Part shown: positions 27,377 to 35,876 of the stretch, in pieces
How positions within the stretch are numbered: the stretch's first letter is position 1
How the letters are laid out: each line of letters begins with the position of its first letter
Assembly: GCF_020535565.1 (NCBI RefSeq)
Contig: NZ_CP084758.1
Location: 2,197,501-2,261,500 of the forward strand
Reading direction: 5' to 3'
Source of the DNA: Shinella sp. XGS7
GTDB lineage: Bacteria; Pseudomonadota; Gammaproteobacteria; Burkholderiales; Burkholderiaceae_C
DNA length: 64,000 nt
Notes under the pieces: generated by a model
Databases searched by the model: none
What the model saw: only the letters and a program-made list of their open reading frames with translations
What the model was told of the DNA's origin: nothing
Translations under genes and position numbers: made by a program

Positions 27377-28225
27377 TCAATGATTGAATTGTCCGGAGCG
27401 CCCAAGGAGCGCATCGCAAAGACCCCAGGCGGCGTAGCGAAGCCGGAGGTATCGACGATCTGCGAGCAGTGCAATCAACATCAACTTCACAGGAAGTTTG
27501 ACGGACTGTTGCACGCGCCAACGCAACGGCGCCGCGGAACGAAAGATCATTCGCATGACGTTCCGGTACTGGTAATAGTGTCGGATTGGACTCGGAATCT
27601 TGAGTCCCATCCGTTCGCCTTCGCCCAGACGGTGCCGAATCGAGACGTCATCGCTCAGCATAAGCGGAATGCCGTTCTTCAACGCGCGCCAGCCCCACTC
27701 GAAATCGACGCAGTCGATGAACAACGTCTCGTCGAACAGCCCGACGTGCCTGAAGACCGAGGCCGGCACCAAGGTACCGGAGCTGGTTAGCTCGCTGCAG
27801 TGCGTCAGGCCGTTCTCCGATAGCCCTCGGCAATTGCTCATGTCACGACCCAGCTCGTTGACGATGCGGGCACTGACGACGAGCGGCTGAACGGGCGACC
27901 CGACTCGCGCGGACAAGAGACCCTGCACCAAGTCTGGAGGCGAGACGCTGTCGTCGTCCATCAGGAGAATATCTGCAGCGCCCCGCGCTAACGCATGTTC
28001 GATGCCCCGATTCTGCGCATGAGCGATACCGAAATTGCCTCCAAGCGAGAGGCAGTCGACACCATGACGTTCGCAGGCACCACGAATCTTGGTGGCAGTG
28101 ATCGCCTGCGTCGAGTTGTCCACCACGACCACTGCGCATTGGCTCAGAAGTGCCGACAACGCCGCATCCAATCTGGAAGCGGGGGTGTTGTAAGTCACTA
28201 TGACGGCGGTGACTGCGTAGTTCAT
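27377..28225 (-). CDS. Glycosyltransferase family 2 protein (rhamnosyltransferase-like)
   Basis: A 282-residue GT-A protein with AVIVTYNTPASRLDAALSALLSQC, the LSLGGNFGIAHAQNRGIEHA segment and the metal-binding LLMDDDSVSPPD. LFIDCVDFEWGWRALKNG is typical of RfbF/RfbN-type rhamnosyltransferases. It overlaps the candidate polymerase gene by four bases. Rhamnose specificity is only a family resemblance; no dTDP-rhamnose genes are in the window. Confidence 0.86.
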   Translation of the reverse strand: MNYAVTAVIVTYNTPASRLDAALSALLSQCAVVVVDNSTQAITATKIRGACERHGVDCLSLGGNFGIAHAQNRGIEHALARGAADILLMDDDSVSPPDLVQGLLSARVGSPVQPLVVSARIVNELGRDMSNCRGLSENGLTHCSELTSSGTLVPASVFRHVGLFDETLFIDCVDFEWGWRALKNGIPLMLSDDVSIRHRLGEGERMGLKIPSPIRHYYQYRNVMRMIFRSAAPLRWRVQQSVKLPVKLMLIALLADRRYLRLRYAAWGLCDALLGRSGQFNH

Positions 28226-29322
28226 GTGGACGCCTCCGATTTCGAGGCGCGCTCACTCATTGTCGTGGCGAGCCAGCGTGTACCGTTCACGAACAGCGTC
28301 GCCGTCAAGAAGATGACGAGAGATTTGAGGTAGACGGATGCGCCGAGACTCCAGCCGGTACGGAAACAGTCGCGCAGATAGTAAGCCGTCACCATCAGGG
28401 CGATGCCACCCGTCAGCGATTGACGTGAACCATGCGCGACCACAACAAAGCCGAGCGCGCTGGCGACGATCATCGGACCGGCCCAATCGCCGAAGTAGAA
28501 GACCGCCTCGGCGACAGGATTGCCTGCCAATCCGATCTCCAAACCTGCGGCACTGCTAATTACGTCCGAGTACCACTCGTTCGGCGACGTGAACGTGCTG
28601 CCATGGAAGGTCAGCGCCGATGGGATGCTCTGCCAGGATATGGTGAATTCGCCCAGCATTGCCGCAAGCGATTGCATCGCGCTGTTCTGGAAGTCTGAGT
28701 AGAACGCGAAGCGCAGGCCCAACAGGGTAAGCACCGCCAGCGTGAACACGGTCACGACCGTGCGGCGGGAGACGCTCGAGTTCCAGGTCAGGAGGAAGAG
28801 ATACGTCAGCAGATGGGTGGCGTAGTTGTGCTTCGAGAAGACTACCTCGAAAAGCACCGGTGCGAGGAAGAACAAGGTACCCCATCCCTTCATGCGAGCC
28901 TTGATGCTGCTGAGCAGGAAGACGCAGAGCAGCATGTTGTACTTAAGCCTCAGCCTATGCTCCAGGTTGATCTCCTCGTAGGCCATGTGAGCTACCACCT
29001 TGTCGAAGTAGATCAAGGTGTCCAGGCTCAGCAGCGCATTTGCAAAGAAGTAGGCCGAACCGAGAATGCTTAGCCATGCGATGGCGCGTGCGACCGATTC
29101 GTGTAGGCGCAGTTCCCCCGGGCGGATGACCACGTCCCGCGGCGCCTGCAGAACGATGAGGAAGGTCAGCAGCGAGTAGAAGGCACCGATGAAGTAGTCC
29201 CCCGCCGCGATCGGCGTCAGTCCCAGCACCTCGCGCACGCTCGGCACGAAGACGATGGGCAGTACCAGATACAGGAAGCACAGGCTTCCTGCGATCAGGC
29301 GGATGGGGAGCCTGATGTTCAC
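28222..29322 (-). CDS. Multi-spanning membrane protein, candidate O-antigen/capsule polymerase (Wzy)
   Basis: A 366-residue protein with about ten hydrophobic segments and a long hydrophilic loop near residues 200-265 (SMLGEFTISWQSIPSALTFHG and following). Wzy polymerases have low sequence conservation and are usually named from topology and position; this is the only such protein in the locus. The start is GTG at 29322, overlapping the stop of the upstream glycosyltransferase gene (GTGA). I cannot name it from motifs alone. Confidence 0.55.
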   Translation of the reverse strand: MNIRLPIRLIAGSLCFLYLVLPIVFVPSVREVLGLTPIAAGDYFIGAFYSLLTFLIVLQAPRDVVIRPGELRLHESVARAIAWLSILGSAYFFANALLSLDTLIYFDKVVAHMAYEEINLEHRLRLKYNMLLCVFLLSSIKARMKGWGTLFFLAPVLFEVVFSKHNYATHLLTYLFLLTWNSSVSRRTVVTVFTLAVLTLLGLRFAFYSDFQNSAMQSLAAMLGEFTISWQSIPSALTFHGSTFTSPNEWYSDVISSAAGLEIGLAGNPVAEAVFYFGDWAGPMIVASALGFVVVAHGSRQSLTGGIALMVTAYYLRDCFRTGWSLGASVYLKSLVIFLTATLFVNGTRWLATTMSERASKSEAST

Positions 29323-30398
29323 AGTGCCTCGACGGCCTCGACTATGGCCGCATCGAAGCGGTCCTTAGGGCAGAGATAGCCTTGGTCAGAGTATTCGCGG
29401 TACAGCGCCTGCGCGCGCTTCTCCAGCGTCGTCGTCGCCAGCTCCTGAAGAATGTGAGCACTCAATTGATTGAGTGTGCCGTCCACATGTACACCGGGGA
29501 GGTAGAACTCCTCTGGGATGTCGACGTACGGCGACACCGGAAGGCAGCCGCAGGCCATGTGCTCGAACGGAATCAGCGACGGATTGGTGAGATTGAACGA
29601 GACGCCAATGCGCGAACGGCGGTACACGTCCGCGAGCGCCTCTAGCGAGGGCAATGCGCCGAGATGCTGCACCCCGACGCTGGTCAGCCGCTTCGATAGC
29701 GCCGAGCCATAGAACGCGATGCGCAGGTCGGGCTGGCGCGCAAGCAGGACCTCCGCCAGCTGCTCGCAGAGCAGAGCGCAGCGGCGGGGCAGTTCGGGCT
29801 TGTGAAAGAACAGCACGTCGATGTCGCGCGTCACAGGCGAAGCGGGCCGGGCGTGATAGATCGCCGTGTCCACCGGGAACGGGAGATATGCCGTCTTGCC
29901 TGGCAACTTCATCCACTTGCCGGAGGCGATAAACGATTCGGGTCCGACCTTGACCTTCGCCGCGTGGTAGTACTTCGTCGAAACAGGGAAGAAGAGCTCG
30001 TCGTAATCCTGGATCACGTGCATCCACTTACCACCGAGATCCTCGAGCGCGTCAGGTAGGCTCAGGCTGAAGATCCAACTGGTCGTAACGTAGAGGTCGG
30101 CGCGGGCCGGCAGTTCGGAAACGGTTTCCCCCTTAAAGCCGTACTCCTTGATGAGACCCGCATCGATCTTTGACGGCGCCTGGATGTAGAGCTTCAGCGA
30201 CTTTCCCAGATGCGCGGCCAGCGCGTTGGCGATGCGCGCGGTGTTGCGCAAGCCGCCGGAGCGCGGTTCTAGGCGGTAGAGCATCAGCACGAGCGAGCCG
30301 GGCGAGCCAACGCTGTTGCGGCGCAGCGAATGCTTGAGGGAGGCGGCGCTGCGCTTGTATTCAGCGGCGACGAAGAGATCTTTGAGGAGGCTAAGCAT
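29319..30398 (-). CDS. Glycosyltransferase (WsaF-like GT-B family)
   Basis: A 359-residue protein. After about 40 residues comes LVLMLYRLEPRSGGLRNTARIANALAAHLG, then KWMHVIQDYDELFFPVSTKYYHAAK and the donor-side NLTNPSLIPFEHMACGCLPVSPY with a conserved Glu-His pair. These features match WsaF-type rhamnosyltransferases and GT4-like enzymes. It overlaps the flippase-like gene upstream by eight bases. Sugar specificity is unknown. Confidence 0.78.
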   Translation of the reverse strand: MLSLLKDLFVAAEYKRSAASLKHSLRRNSVGSPGSLVLMLYRLEPRSGGLRNTARIANALAAHLGKSLKLYIQAPSKIDAGLIKEYGFKGETVSELPARADLYVTTSWIFSLSLPDALEDLGGKWMHVIQDYDELFFPVSTKYYHAAKVKVGPESFIASGKWMKLPGKTAYLPFPVDTAIYHARPASPVTRDIDVLFFHKPELPRRCALLCEQLAEVLLARQPDLRIAFYGSALSKRLTSVGVQHLGALPSLEALADVYRRSRIGVSFNLTNPSLIPFEHMACGCLPVSPYVDIPEEFYLPGVHVDGTLNQLSAHILQELATTTLEKRAQALYREYSDQGYLCPKDRFDAAIVEAVEAL

Positions 30399-31416
30399 GC
30401 TGGCGAGACGCGAGAACCACGAGTGCGCCCATCAGCAGCAGCTGGGGGCAGATGTAGACGGCGAGGGTCTGCACGGGCTTGATGCCGGTGAGGTGACCGG
30501 AAGCCACCAGGATGGCGCCCAGTGCTACCGCATTGATGGCAAGGATGCCGCGTGCATGTCTTGCGCCGAGCGATACGGTCCCCCAGGACAAAAGACAGCC
30601 GGCGGCGAGATAGCAGGCGGAGATGGCCAAGCTCGGGATGTCGACGAAGGCAAACGAGCCCAAGATCAGCGCCGCGGCGAGCACGAAGGCAGCGACCCAG
30701 CGCTTCGCCATCGCGCCGAAGGCCCCCTTCACCCGCGCATAGAAATAGACCAGACTGCCGCCGATGGCGACGGCTCGCTCCAGCATCACGAAGTTGGCGA
30801 CTGCCGTCGCGTCCTTCTCGTACGACACCAGCGTCAGCATTACGAAGGACGACGCTGTCGGGAGCAACTGCGACACGATCAACGTCCACGCGTGCAGGCG
30901 TTCGCCTGCGACGCTGGCCTGGCGAGTTTCCGTTACCCCGCGGCGGCTGGCGAGCGCCGTCAGCAGGTACGGCAGGATGAGCAGCATTAGCAGGAGGTCG
31001 GCGTCGACCGCGATCCACTTACCCCAAACCAGAACGATCAAGACCGCGGTGGTGAGGGTCGGTACCGCCGCGGCCGCCATGGTCAAGCGGCTTGGTGCAC
31101 CCGCCAGCGCGTCCCGATTGGTAACAATGACGGCGGAGATGCCGAGCGCCAGCGCCATTGCCGGCGGAGTTATCCCAGTGTTAAGGCAGACCCATGTCAG
31201 TACCGCGACGGAGGCCATCTTCAAGCCCCAAATACCACTACGGAACTGGGACTCAGACAACTGCACTGCCAAGTTGGCTGTCAACGATAGCGCCGCGAGG
31301 AAGGCAGAGAAAAACAGCAAGTCGCGCGACCCGGTGCTGTGGACGACAAACGCGTACAACAGCGTTGAGTTGAAGAAGAGCATCGCTTGATAAGCGACCC
31401 TGGCCTTGATGGTCAT
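30391..31416 (-). CDS. Multi-spanning membrane protein, possible flippase (Wzx-like)
   Basis: A 341-residue, strongly hydrophobic protein with about ten predicted helices. It has no clear motif. Size, topology and position between wzz and the glycosyltransferases fit a divergent Wzx flippase missing the last helices of the usual 12-14. A polymerase-type role is also possible. It starts four bases after the wzz stop. Confidence 0.5.
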   Translation of the reverse strand: MTIKARVAYQAMLFFNSTLLYAFVVHSTGSRDLLFFSAFLAALSLTANLAVQLSESQFRSGIWGLKMASVAVLTWVCLNTGITPPAMALALGISAVIVTNRDALAGAPSRLTMAAAAVPTLTTAVLIVLVWGKWIAVDADLLLMLLILPYLLTALASRRGVTETRQASVAGERLHAWTLIVSQLLPTASSFVMLTLVSYEKDATAVANFVMLERAVAIGGSLVYFYARVKGAFGAMAKRWVAAFVLAAALILGSFAFVDIPSLAISACYLAAGCLLSWGTVSLGARHARGILAINAVALGAILVASGHLTGIKPVQTLAVYICPQLLLMGALVVLASRQHA

Positions 31417-31420
31417 TCAA

Positions 31421-32563
31421 TCAAACGGCGTGACTGGACGCGGGGGCGTGATGTTCCCGCGAGCGGCGCAGGGCGGCGACGGTAAGTGTTGCGGCGGCGG
31501 TGATCAGGCCGGCAAAGAAACCTGCGATGGTCAACTGCAAGCGCTTCGGACGACTCTTCTTCTCCGGCGGCGTTGCGGCATCAACGACCTGAATGAATGT
31601 CCCGTCCCGAGCCTCGTCCATCCGCGATAGTTCGTACTGCCGCGCATAGATTTCAAACAGCGACTCTTGGTACTTGTACTCGCGATAGGCTGTTGTGTAG
31701 TTCTGGCCTTGCCCATTCTCATCGGGAGATTCAATGCGGGCCAACTCGCGGCGCAGACTGTCAATAGCTGCGGTCAGTTGCTGCACTTCAGGCGAAGCGT
31801 CGGTCCGAGAGCGTCGAAGAGCTCCCAGTTTCACTTCATTCGCGGTGAGCTCAGCCTTGGTTCGTGCATAGCTCTCTGCCGCAGCCTTGGGCTCGCTACG
31901 TAAGTTTGCAGCGCGGAAGCCAGTGTCTTGCAACTCAGCCTGCGCCTTGTTCAACGCAGTGCGCGTTGTGCTGAGTTGTTGCTCAAAGAAGATGCGGCGC
32001 TGCTTGGCTTCCGTTAACGCCAAGCCATTGCTGAGCTCACGGAGTTCCTCGATGTAGACGTTGGCCATCTCCGCGGCACGCGTAGGCGAAACATCATCGA
32101 CTTCCACCACAATCAAATTGTCCTTCTTGCCCGCCGTGATCCGGACGTTTTTATCCAATTCGCGTCGCGCGTCGACTTGGAACCTCTCGTCATAGATTTC
32201 CATCAGCTCGAATCGCTTGATGATTCGATCACTGATCGTTTGGCTCTGCATTAGCGCCACATACTGATCAGCTGGACTCTTGATCCCCGTTGCTGCGCCT
32301 GCGATAGAGCCAAGCGAACCCAGGGAAGCAAGCGCAGCCATCGCTGAGTTTTGCTGCTGCTGGGGGCTGACAAAGCTAGCCCGCGCTGTGAATACTGGTT
32401 TCACAAGGAAAGTTGCTCCATAGGTCAGCAATGCCCCGACAACAGCTGCGCCTGCGAGAAGCTTCCACCTAGGAGTCAGGAATTCAAGGAGGTCCATCAA
32501 GCCAGAGGGCTCTGTACCAGCAGCAGCCTCGGACCGATCAAATGTCTGAGTGGTGTTGTTCAC
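31421..32563 (-). CDS. wzz: Wzz-family chain-length determinant (no kinase domain)
   Basis: A protein of about 380 residues. A first membrane helix near residue 35 (WKLLAGAAVVGALLTYGATFLV) and a last one near residue 350 (LQLTIAGFFAGLITAAATLTV) flank a large periplasmic coiled-coil domain; the second is preceded by the Pro-rich ATPPEKKSRPKRL motif of Wzz proteins. There is no C-terminal Walker kinase domain, so it is a plain Wzz rather than a Wzc. The start is uncertain: GTG at 32563 fits the gap after wza, but the ATG at Met-Asp-Leu-Leu (about 32495) is possible. Codon use is lower-GC than wza. Confidence 0.84.
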   Translation of the reverse strand: MNNTTQTFDRSEAAAGTEPSGLMDLLEFLTPRWKLLAGAAVVGALLTYGATFLVKPVFTARASFVSPQQQQNSAMAALASLGSLGSIAGAATGIKSPADQYVALMQSQTISDRIIKRFELMEIYDERFQVDARRELDKNVRITAGKKDNLIVVEVDDVSPTRAAEMANVYIEELRELSNGLALTEAKQRRIFFEQQLSTTRTALNKAQAELQDTGFRAANLRSEPKAAAESYARTKAELTANEVKLGALRRSRTDASPEVQQLTAAIDSLRRELARIESPDENGQGQNYTTAYREYKYQESLFEIYARQYELSRMDEARDGTFIQVVDAATPPEKKSRPKRLQLTIAGFFAGLITAAATLTVAALRRSREHHAPASSHAV

Positions 32564-32574
32564 TTTGGATACCG

Positions 32575-34557
32575 TCAGTTTTTGATCGTTTTCAGCGCAG
32601 CCGCACCCAGACCAAACTGATACAGGATCTGCGTCCATTCCTTGGCCGACTGCATGAATGTGGTCTTGTTCATCTCTTCGGGCACAAAGACGGTGTCGCC
32701 GGGCAGGGCGGCCACATTGCTGAGCGCGCTGCCGAAGTTGACCCAGCCGCCGCTGGTTTGCTGGGCGCTGATCACGCTGCCGTTGGCGCGCAGCACAAAG
32801 GTGCTGCTGGTGTCGGCGCCACGGGTTGGGCCGCCGGCCAGGCGCAGGGCGTCATCCACCGAGCTGCCGTTCTTCCAGAGGAAGCTGCCGTTATTGAACA
32901 CGCTCCCGAACACGCCCACGGTGGTGGGGCGCGGAGGGATCAGGATGCGGTCGCCTTCCTCCAATGTCAGATCCGGGAGCGTGCTGGTATCCGAGGCGAG
33001 TTGCAGCACGACACGGCCCGTGGGTTTGACGGCCTTGAGGCGCTCGATCAGGCGCGTTGTACTCGCGGCGCGTGCTGCCTGTGCGGTGCTCTCATCGGCG
33101 GTCAGTGCGCGCTGGGTGCTGGCGGCACGGGCGAATTCGGTCTCGAGATCGCGCAAGGCTCGATCGTAGTTTTCCTGCTGCTTGACCCGCACGCTCTCGC
33201 GCGAGAACTCGGTGCCGAAGACGAAAGCCAGCGGCGTCATGCCACCGGCGGCATGAATGGCTTCATTGATGGTGCTGTTCGGGCCCAGTACATACTCGCC
33301 CGGGCGCTGAACCTCACCTTCCACGCGCACGCGCTTGTACTGCTTGTGCTGGGGCAGGGTGGCGGCCACGCTGCTGAAGGCGCGGATAATATCGCCGTTA
33401 CTCAGGGGTTGGATGGCGCCGGCCGGCAAGCTCAGCTCGGTGACGCGGCGATCATTGCGGTCATTGAGGCGCTCGATAGAGAGGCGGCTGCGGTCGGCCA
33501 CGGGGTTGAAGCCGCCGGCCATGTTCAGTGCGTCCTCGATGGTTTCGCCGGGCTTGAGCTCGGCGATTACCGGTTTGTTGATGCTGCCCAGCACGGCCAG
33601 TTGCGCACCCACGGGGCCGATATGCACCACGTCCTCGGACTGCAGGGGTAGGTCGGCGGCGCGATTGCCCTTCAACAGCAGGTCGTAGAGGTCGAACTTG
33701 ACGGCCGGCTTGCCGGCGCGGCGCAGCTCGATCTGACGGAAGCTGCCGGCGGCAGAGGGGCCGCCCGCCTGCATCAGGGCGCTCACAATCGTGGACAGGC
33801 TGCTGATGTTGTAGCTGCCAGGGCGTTGGGCGAAGCCGGTCACGTAGACACGGATGCCTCGCAAACGGCCTAGCGAAGCGCTAACCTGGAAATTCTTGAA
33901 AACCTGGCCAACACGGCGGCTGATGGCGTCATTGAGCTCTGCATAGCGCAGACCGGCGACCAGCACCGGGCCGACGCGCGGTACGGCGATGCGCCCGGCG
34001 TTGTCTACCGTCAGGCGCAGATCACCATCCACCGAGCCCCAGAGGGTCAGCTGGATCTCGTCGCCGATGCCGATTACATAGTCCAGAGGCACTTGACGCG
34101 GGGCCTCGGCACCTCGCTCGTCTCCTGTAGCCGGCACCATAAGTTCGGCACCCAGGCGCTTCACCATCAGTTCGCGCTCTGACTCGCGCTCCTTCTCCCG
34201 GACTTGCCCGTTGGGCAGCGTGATAAAGCTCGACTCTGCACCGTCGTCTGGCAGCGGCTTCCAGCCCAGCAACTTGTTCACATAGATCTCGAATTCGCCC
34301 GGCTTGTAGGCTTGGGGCTTGCGCTCACGATTGGCCGTCTGCCCCGTCGTGTTGTCGCGGGCGCTCTGATTGTCTGTACTTTGGTTGCGGGTGTTGCCCA
34401 GGCGCACGGGCCCCACACTGCTGTCGTTCGTGTCGGAGCTGCCGTATTGCTCTGCGGCCCAGGCGATGGGGCTGACTAGACTCAGCGAAACGCAGGTTAG
34501 CAGGGCGACGACTACAGGGCGCAGCGCCAGGGCGACGCGAGGGGCGCGAACATTCAT
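32575..34557 (-). CDS. wza: Wza-like polysaccharide export protein (SLBB domains)
   Basis: A 660-residue protein. A signal peptide (LTCVSLSLVSPIAWA, then AEQYG) is followed by a polysaccharide export domain (PLDYVIGIGDEIQLTLWGSVDGDLRLTVDNAGRIAVPRVGPV) and several SLBB repeats (for example IRVYVTGFAQRPGSYNISSL and VRVEGEVQRPGEYVLGPN). It forms the outer-membrane/periplasmic export channel. It is longer than E. coli Wza and lacks an obvious lipobox cysteine. Start 34557 is set by the signal peptide. TAGAAT on the minus strand near 34632 is a likely -10 element. House codon use matches the flanking genome. Confidence 0.9.
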   Translation of the reverse strand: MNVRAPRVALALRPVVVALLTCVSLSLVSPIAWAAEQYGSSDTNDSSVGPVRLGNTRNQSTDNQSARDNTTGQTANRERKPQAYKPGEFEIYVNKLLGWKPLPDDGAESSFITLPNGQVREKERESERELMVKRLGAELMVPATGDERGAEAPRQVPLDYVIGIGDEIQLTLWGSVDGDLRLTVDNAGRIAVPRVGPVLVAGLRYAELNDAISRRVGQVFKNFQVSASLGRLRGIRVYVTGFAQRPGSYNISSLSTIVSALMQAGGPSAAGSFRQIELRRAGKPAVKFDLYDLLLKGNRAADLPLQSEDVVHIGPVGAQLAVLGSINKPVIAELKPGETIEDALNMAGGFNPVADRSRLSIERLNDRNDRRVTELSLPAGAIQPLSNGDIIRAFSSVAATLPQHKQYKRVRVEGEVQRPGEYVLGPNSTINEAIHAAGGMTPLAFVFGTEFSRESVRVKQQENYDRALRDLETEFARAASTQRALTADESTAQAARAASTTRLIERLKAVKPTGRVVLQLASDTSTLPDLTLEEGDRILIPPRPTTVGVFGSVFNNGSFLWKNGSSVDDALRLAGGPTRGADTSSTFVLRANGSVISAQQTSGGWVNFGSALSNVAALPGDTVFVPEEMNKTTFMQSAKEWTQILYQFGLGAAALKTIKN

Positions 34558-34696
34558 GTACGGTCTCGGCGAGTGAACTCGTGACGATCCCGCCCTCCAG
34601 CAAGGCAAGGCGAGTGTGAGATAAGCGCGACATTCTAAGGGGGCGTTTTGCCGCTTTCTGAGGCTTTGCTTCAGCTTGGGCTCGTACACTGCCGCG

Positions 34697-35827
34697 ATGT
34701 TGTTTTTGCTCGCTTCCTTTCTGGTGGCAGCCGTGGTCACGCTGGTGGTGGTGCACTCTTCCGCGAAGCATGGTCATTTGTCGGCTGATCACGACCTGTC
34801 GGGGCCCCAGAAGTTTCACGCGCGTCCCGTGCCCCGTATTGGTGGTGTAGGCATTTTTGCCGGCTTGTCGGCTTGTGTGCTCCTGGCTTATTGGCAAGGT
34901 GGCGCTGATGCGATGCCTCTGGGCCTGCTGATCCTGCTTTGCGGCCTGCCCGCTTTCGGTGCCGGTCTGGTGGAGGACTTCACCAAGCGTGTATCCCCGG
35001 CAAAGCGCCTGCTGGCCACCGCTGTCTCTGCGGCGCTGGGGGGCTGGTTCATCGGCGCCCTGATCACCCGCACCGACATTCCCGGTCTGGACTGGGTGGT
35101 GGCCACCACCGTGGGCGCCATGCTGGTCACGGTCTTTGTGGTGGCGGGCGTGGCCAACTCGGTGAATATCATCGACGGCTTCAATGGCCTGTCCTCCATG
35201 TGCGTCAGCCTGATGCTGCTGGTGTTCGCCTATGTGGCCTATGAGCTGGGTGATACCGAGCTGGCGCTCTGGGCGCTGGCGGGCGTGGGGGCCATCCTGG
35301 GCTTCTTTGTCTGGAACTACCCGGCCGGCCTGATCTTTCTGGGTGATGGCGGGGCCTATTTCATGGGCTTCTTCCTGGCCGAGATCGGCATCCTGCTGAT
35401 CGCGCGCCATCCCCAGGTCTCGCCGCTGTTCCCGCTGATGGTCTGCATCTACCCGGTGTTCGAGACGGTGTTCTCCATCTACCGGCGCCGCTTTCTGCGC
35501 GATGTCTCGCCGGGGGATCCGGATGGCATCCACCTGCACTCCCTGGTCTACCGCCGCCTGATGCGCTGGGCGGTGGGGGCCCGCGACGCCCGCGCCCTGA
35601 CCCGGCGCAACTCCATGACCGCGCCCTATCTGTGGATGCTCTGCGTCACCTCCCTGGTGCCGGCTCTGCTGTTCTGGCATTCCACCGCCGTGCTGGCCGC
35701 CTGCATGCTGGTGTTCGGCGTGCTGTATGTGGGCCTGTACTGGCGCATCGTGCGCTTCCGCACCCCCAAGTGGCTGGTGTTCCGCGCCACAGCGAACGCG
35801 GACAAATCACGCCTGGGTGAGCGCTGA
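34697..35827 (+). CDS. WecA/MraY-family polyprenyl-phosphate sugar-1-phosphate transferase
   Basis: A 376-residue polytopic protein with about ten helices. Family motifs are KFHARPVPRIGG, LVEDFTKRVSP, NSVNIIDGFNGL, GDGGAYFMGF and the cytoplasmic HLHSL loop in RDVSPGDPDGIHLHSLVYRR. It moves a sugar-1-phosphate from a UDP-sugar to undecaprenyl phosphate. It is unrelated in fold to the monotopic transferase at 19488. It is divergent from wza across a 139-bp gap, so the two likely share a regulatory region. Confidence 0.88.
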   Translation: MLFLLASFLVAAVVTLVVVHSSAKHGHLSADHDLSGPQKFHARPVPRIGGVGIFAGLSACVLLAYWQGGADAMPLGLLILLCGLPAFGAGLVEDFTKRVSPAKRLLATAVSAALGGWFIGALITRTDIPGLDWVVATTVGAMLVTVFVVAGVANSVNIIDGFNGLSSMCVSLMLLVFAYVAYELGDTELALWALAGVGAILGFFVWNYPAGLIFLGDGGAYFMGFFLAEIGILLIARHPQVSPLFPLMVCIYPVFETVFSIYRRRFLRDVSPGDPDGIHLHSLVYRRLMRWAVGARDARALTRRNSMTAPYLWMLCVTSLVPALLFWHSTAVLAACMLVFGVLYVGLYWRIVRFRTPKWLVFRATANADKSRLGER

Positions 35828-35876
35828 GCCCCGGGGAATCCCGCTGGACAAGCGCCCTGGGCGATAATCCGCCCCC

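Noticed and set aside
21994-32575. Prophage, genomic island with integrase, or transposon around the lower-GC block
   Set aside because: No integrase, transposase, tRNA target or direct repeats were seen at either edge.
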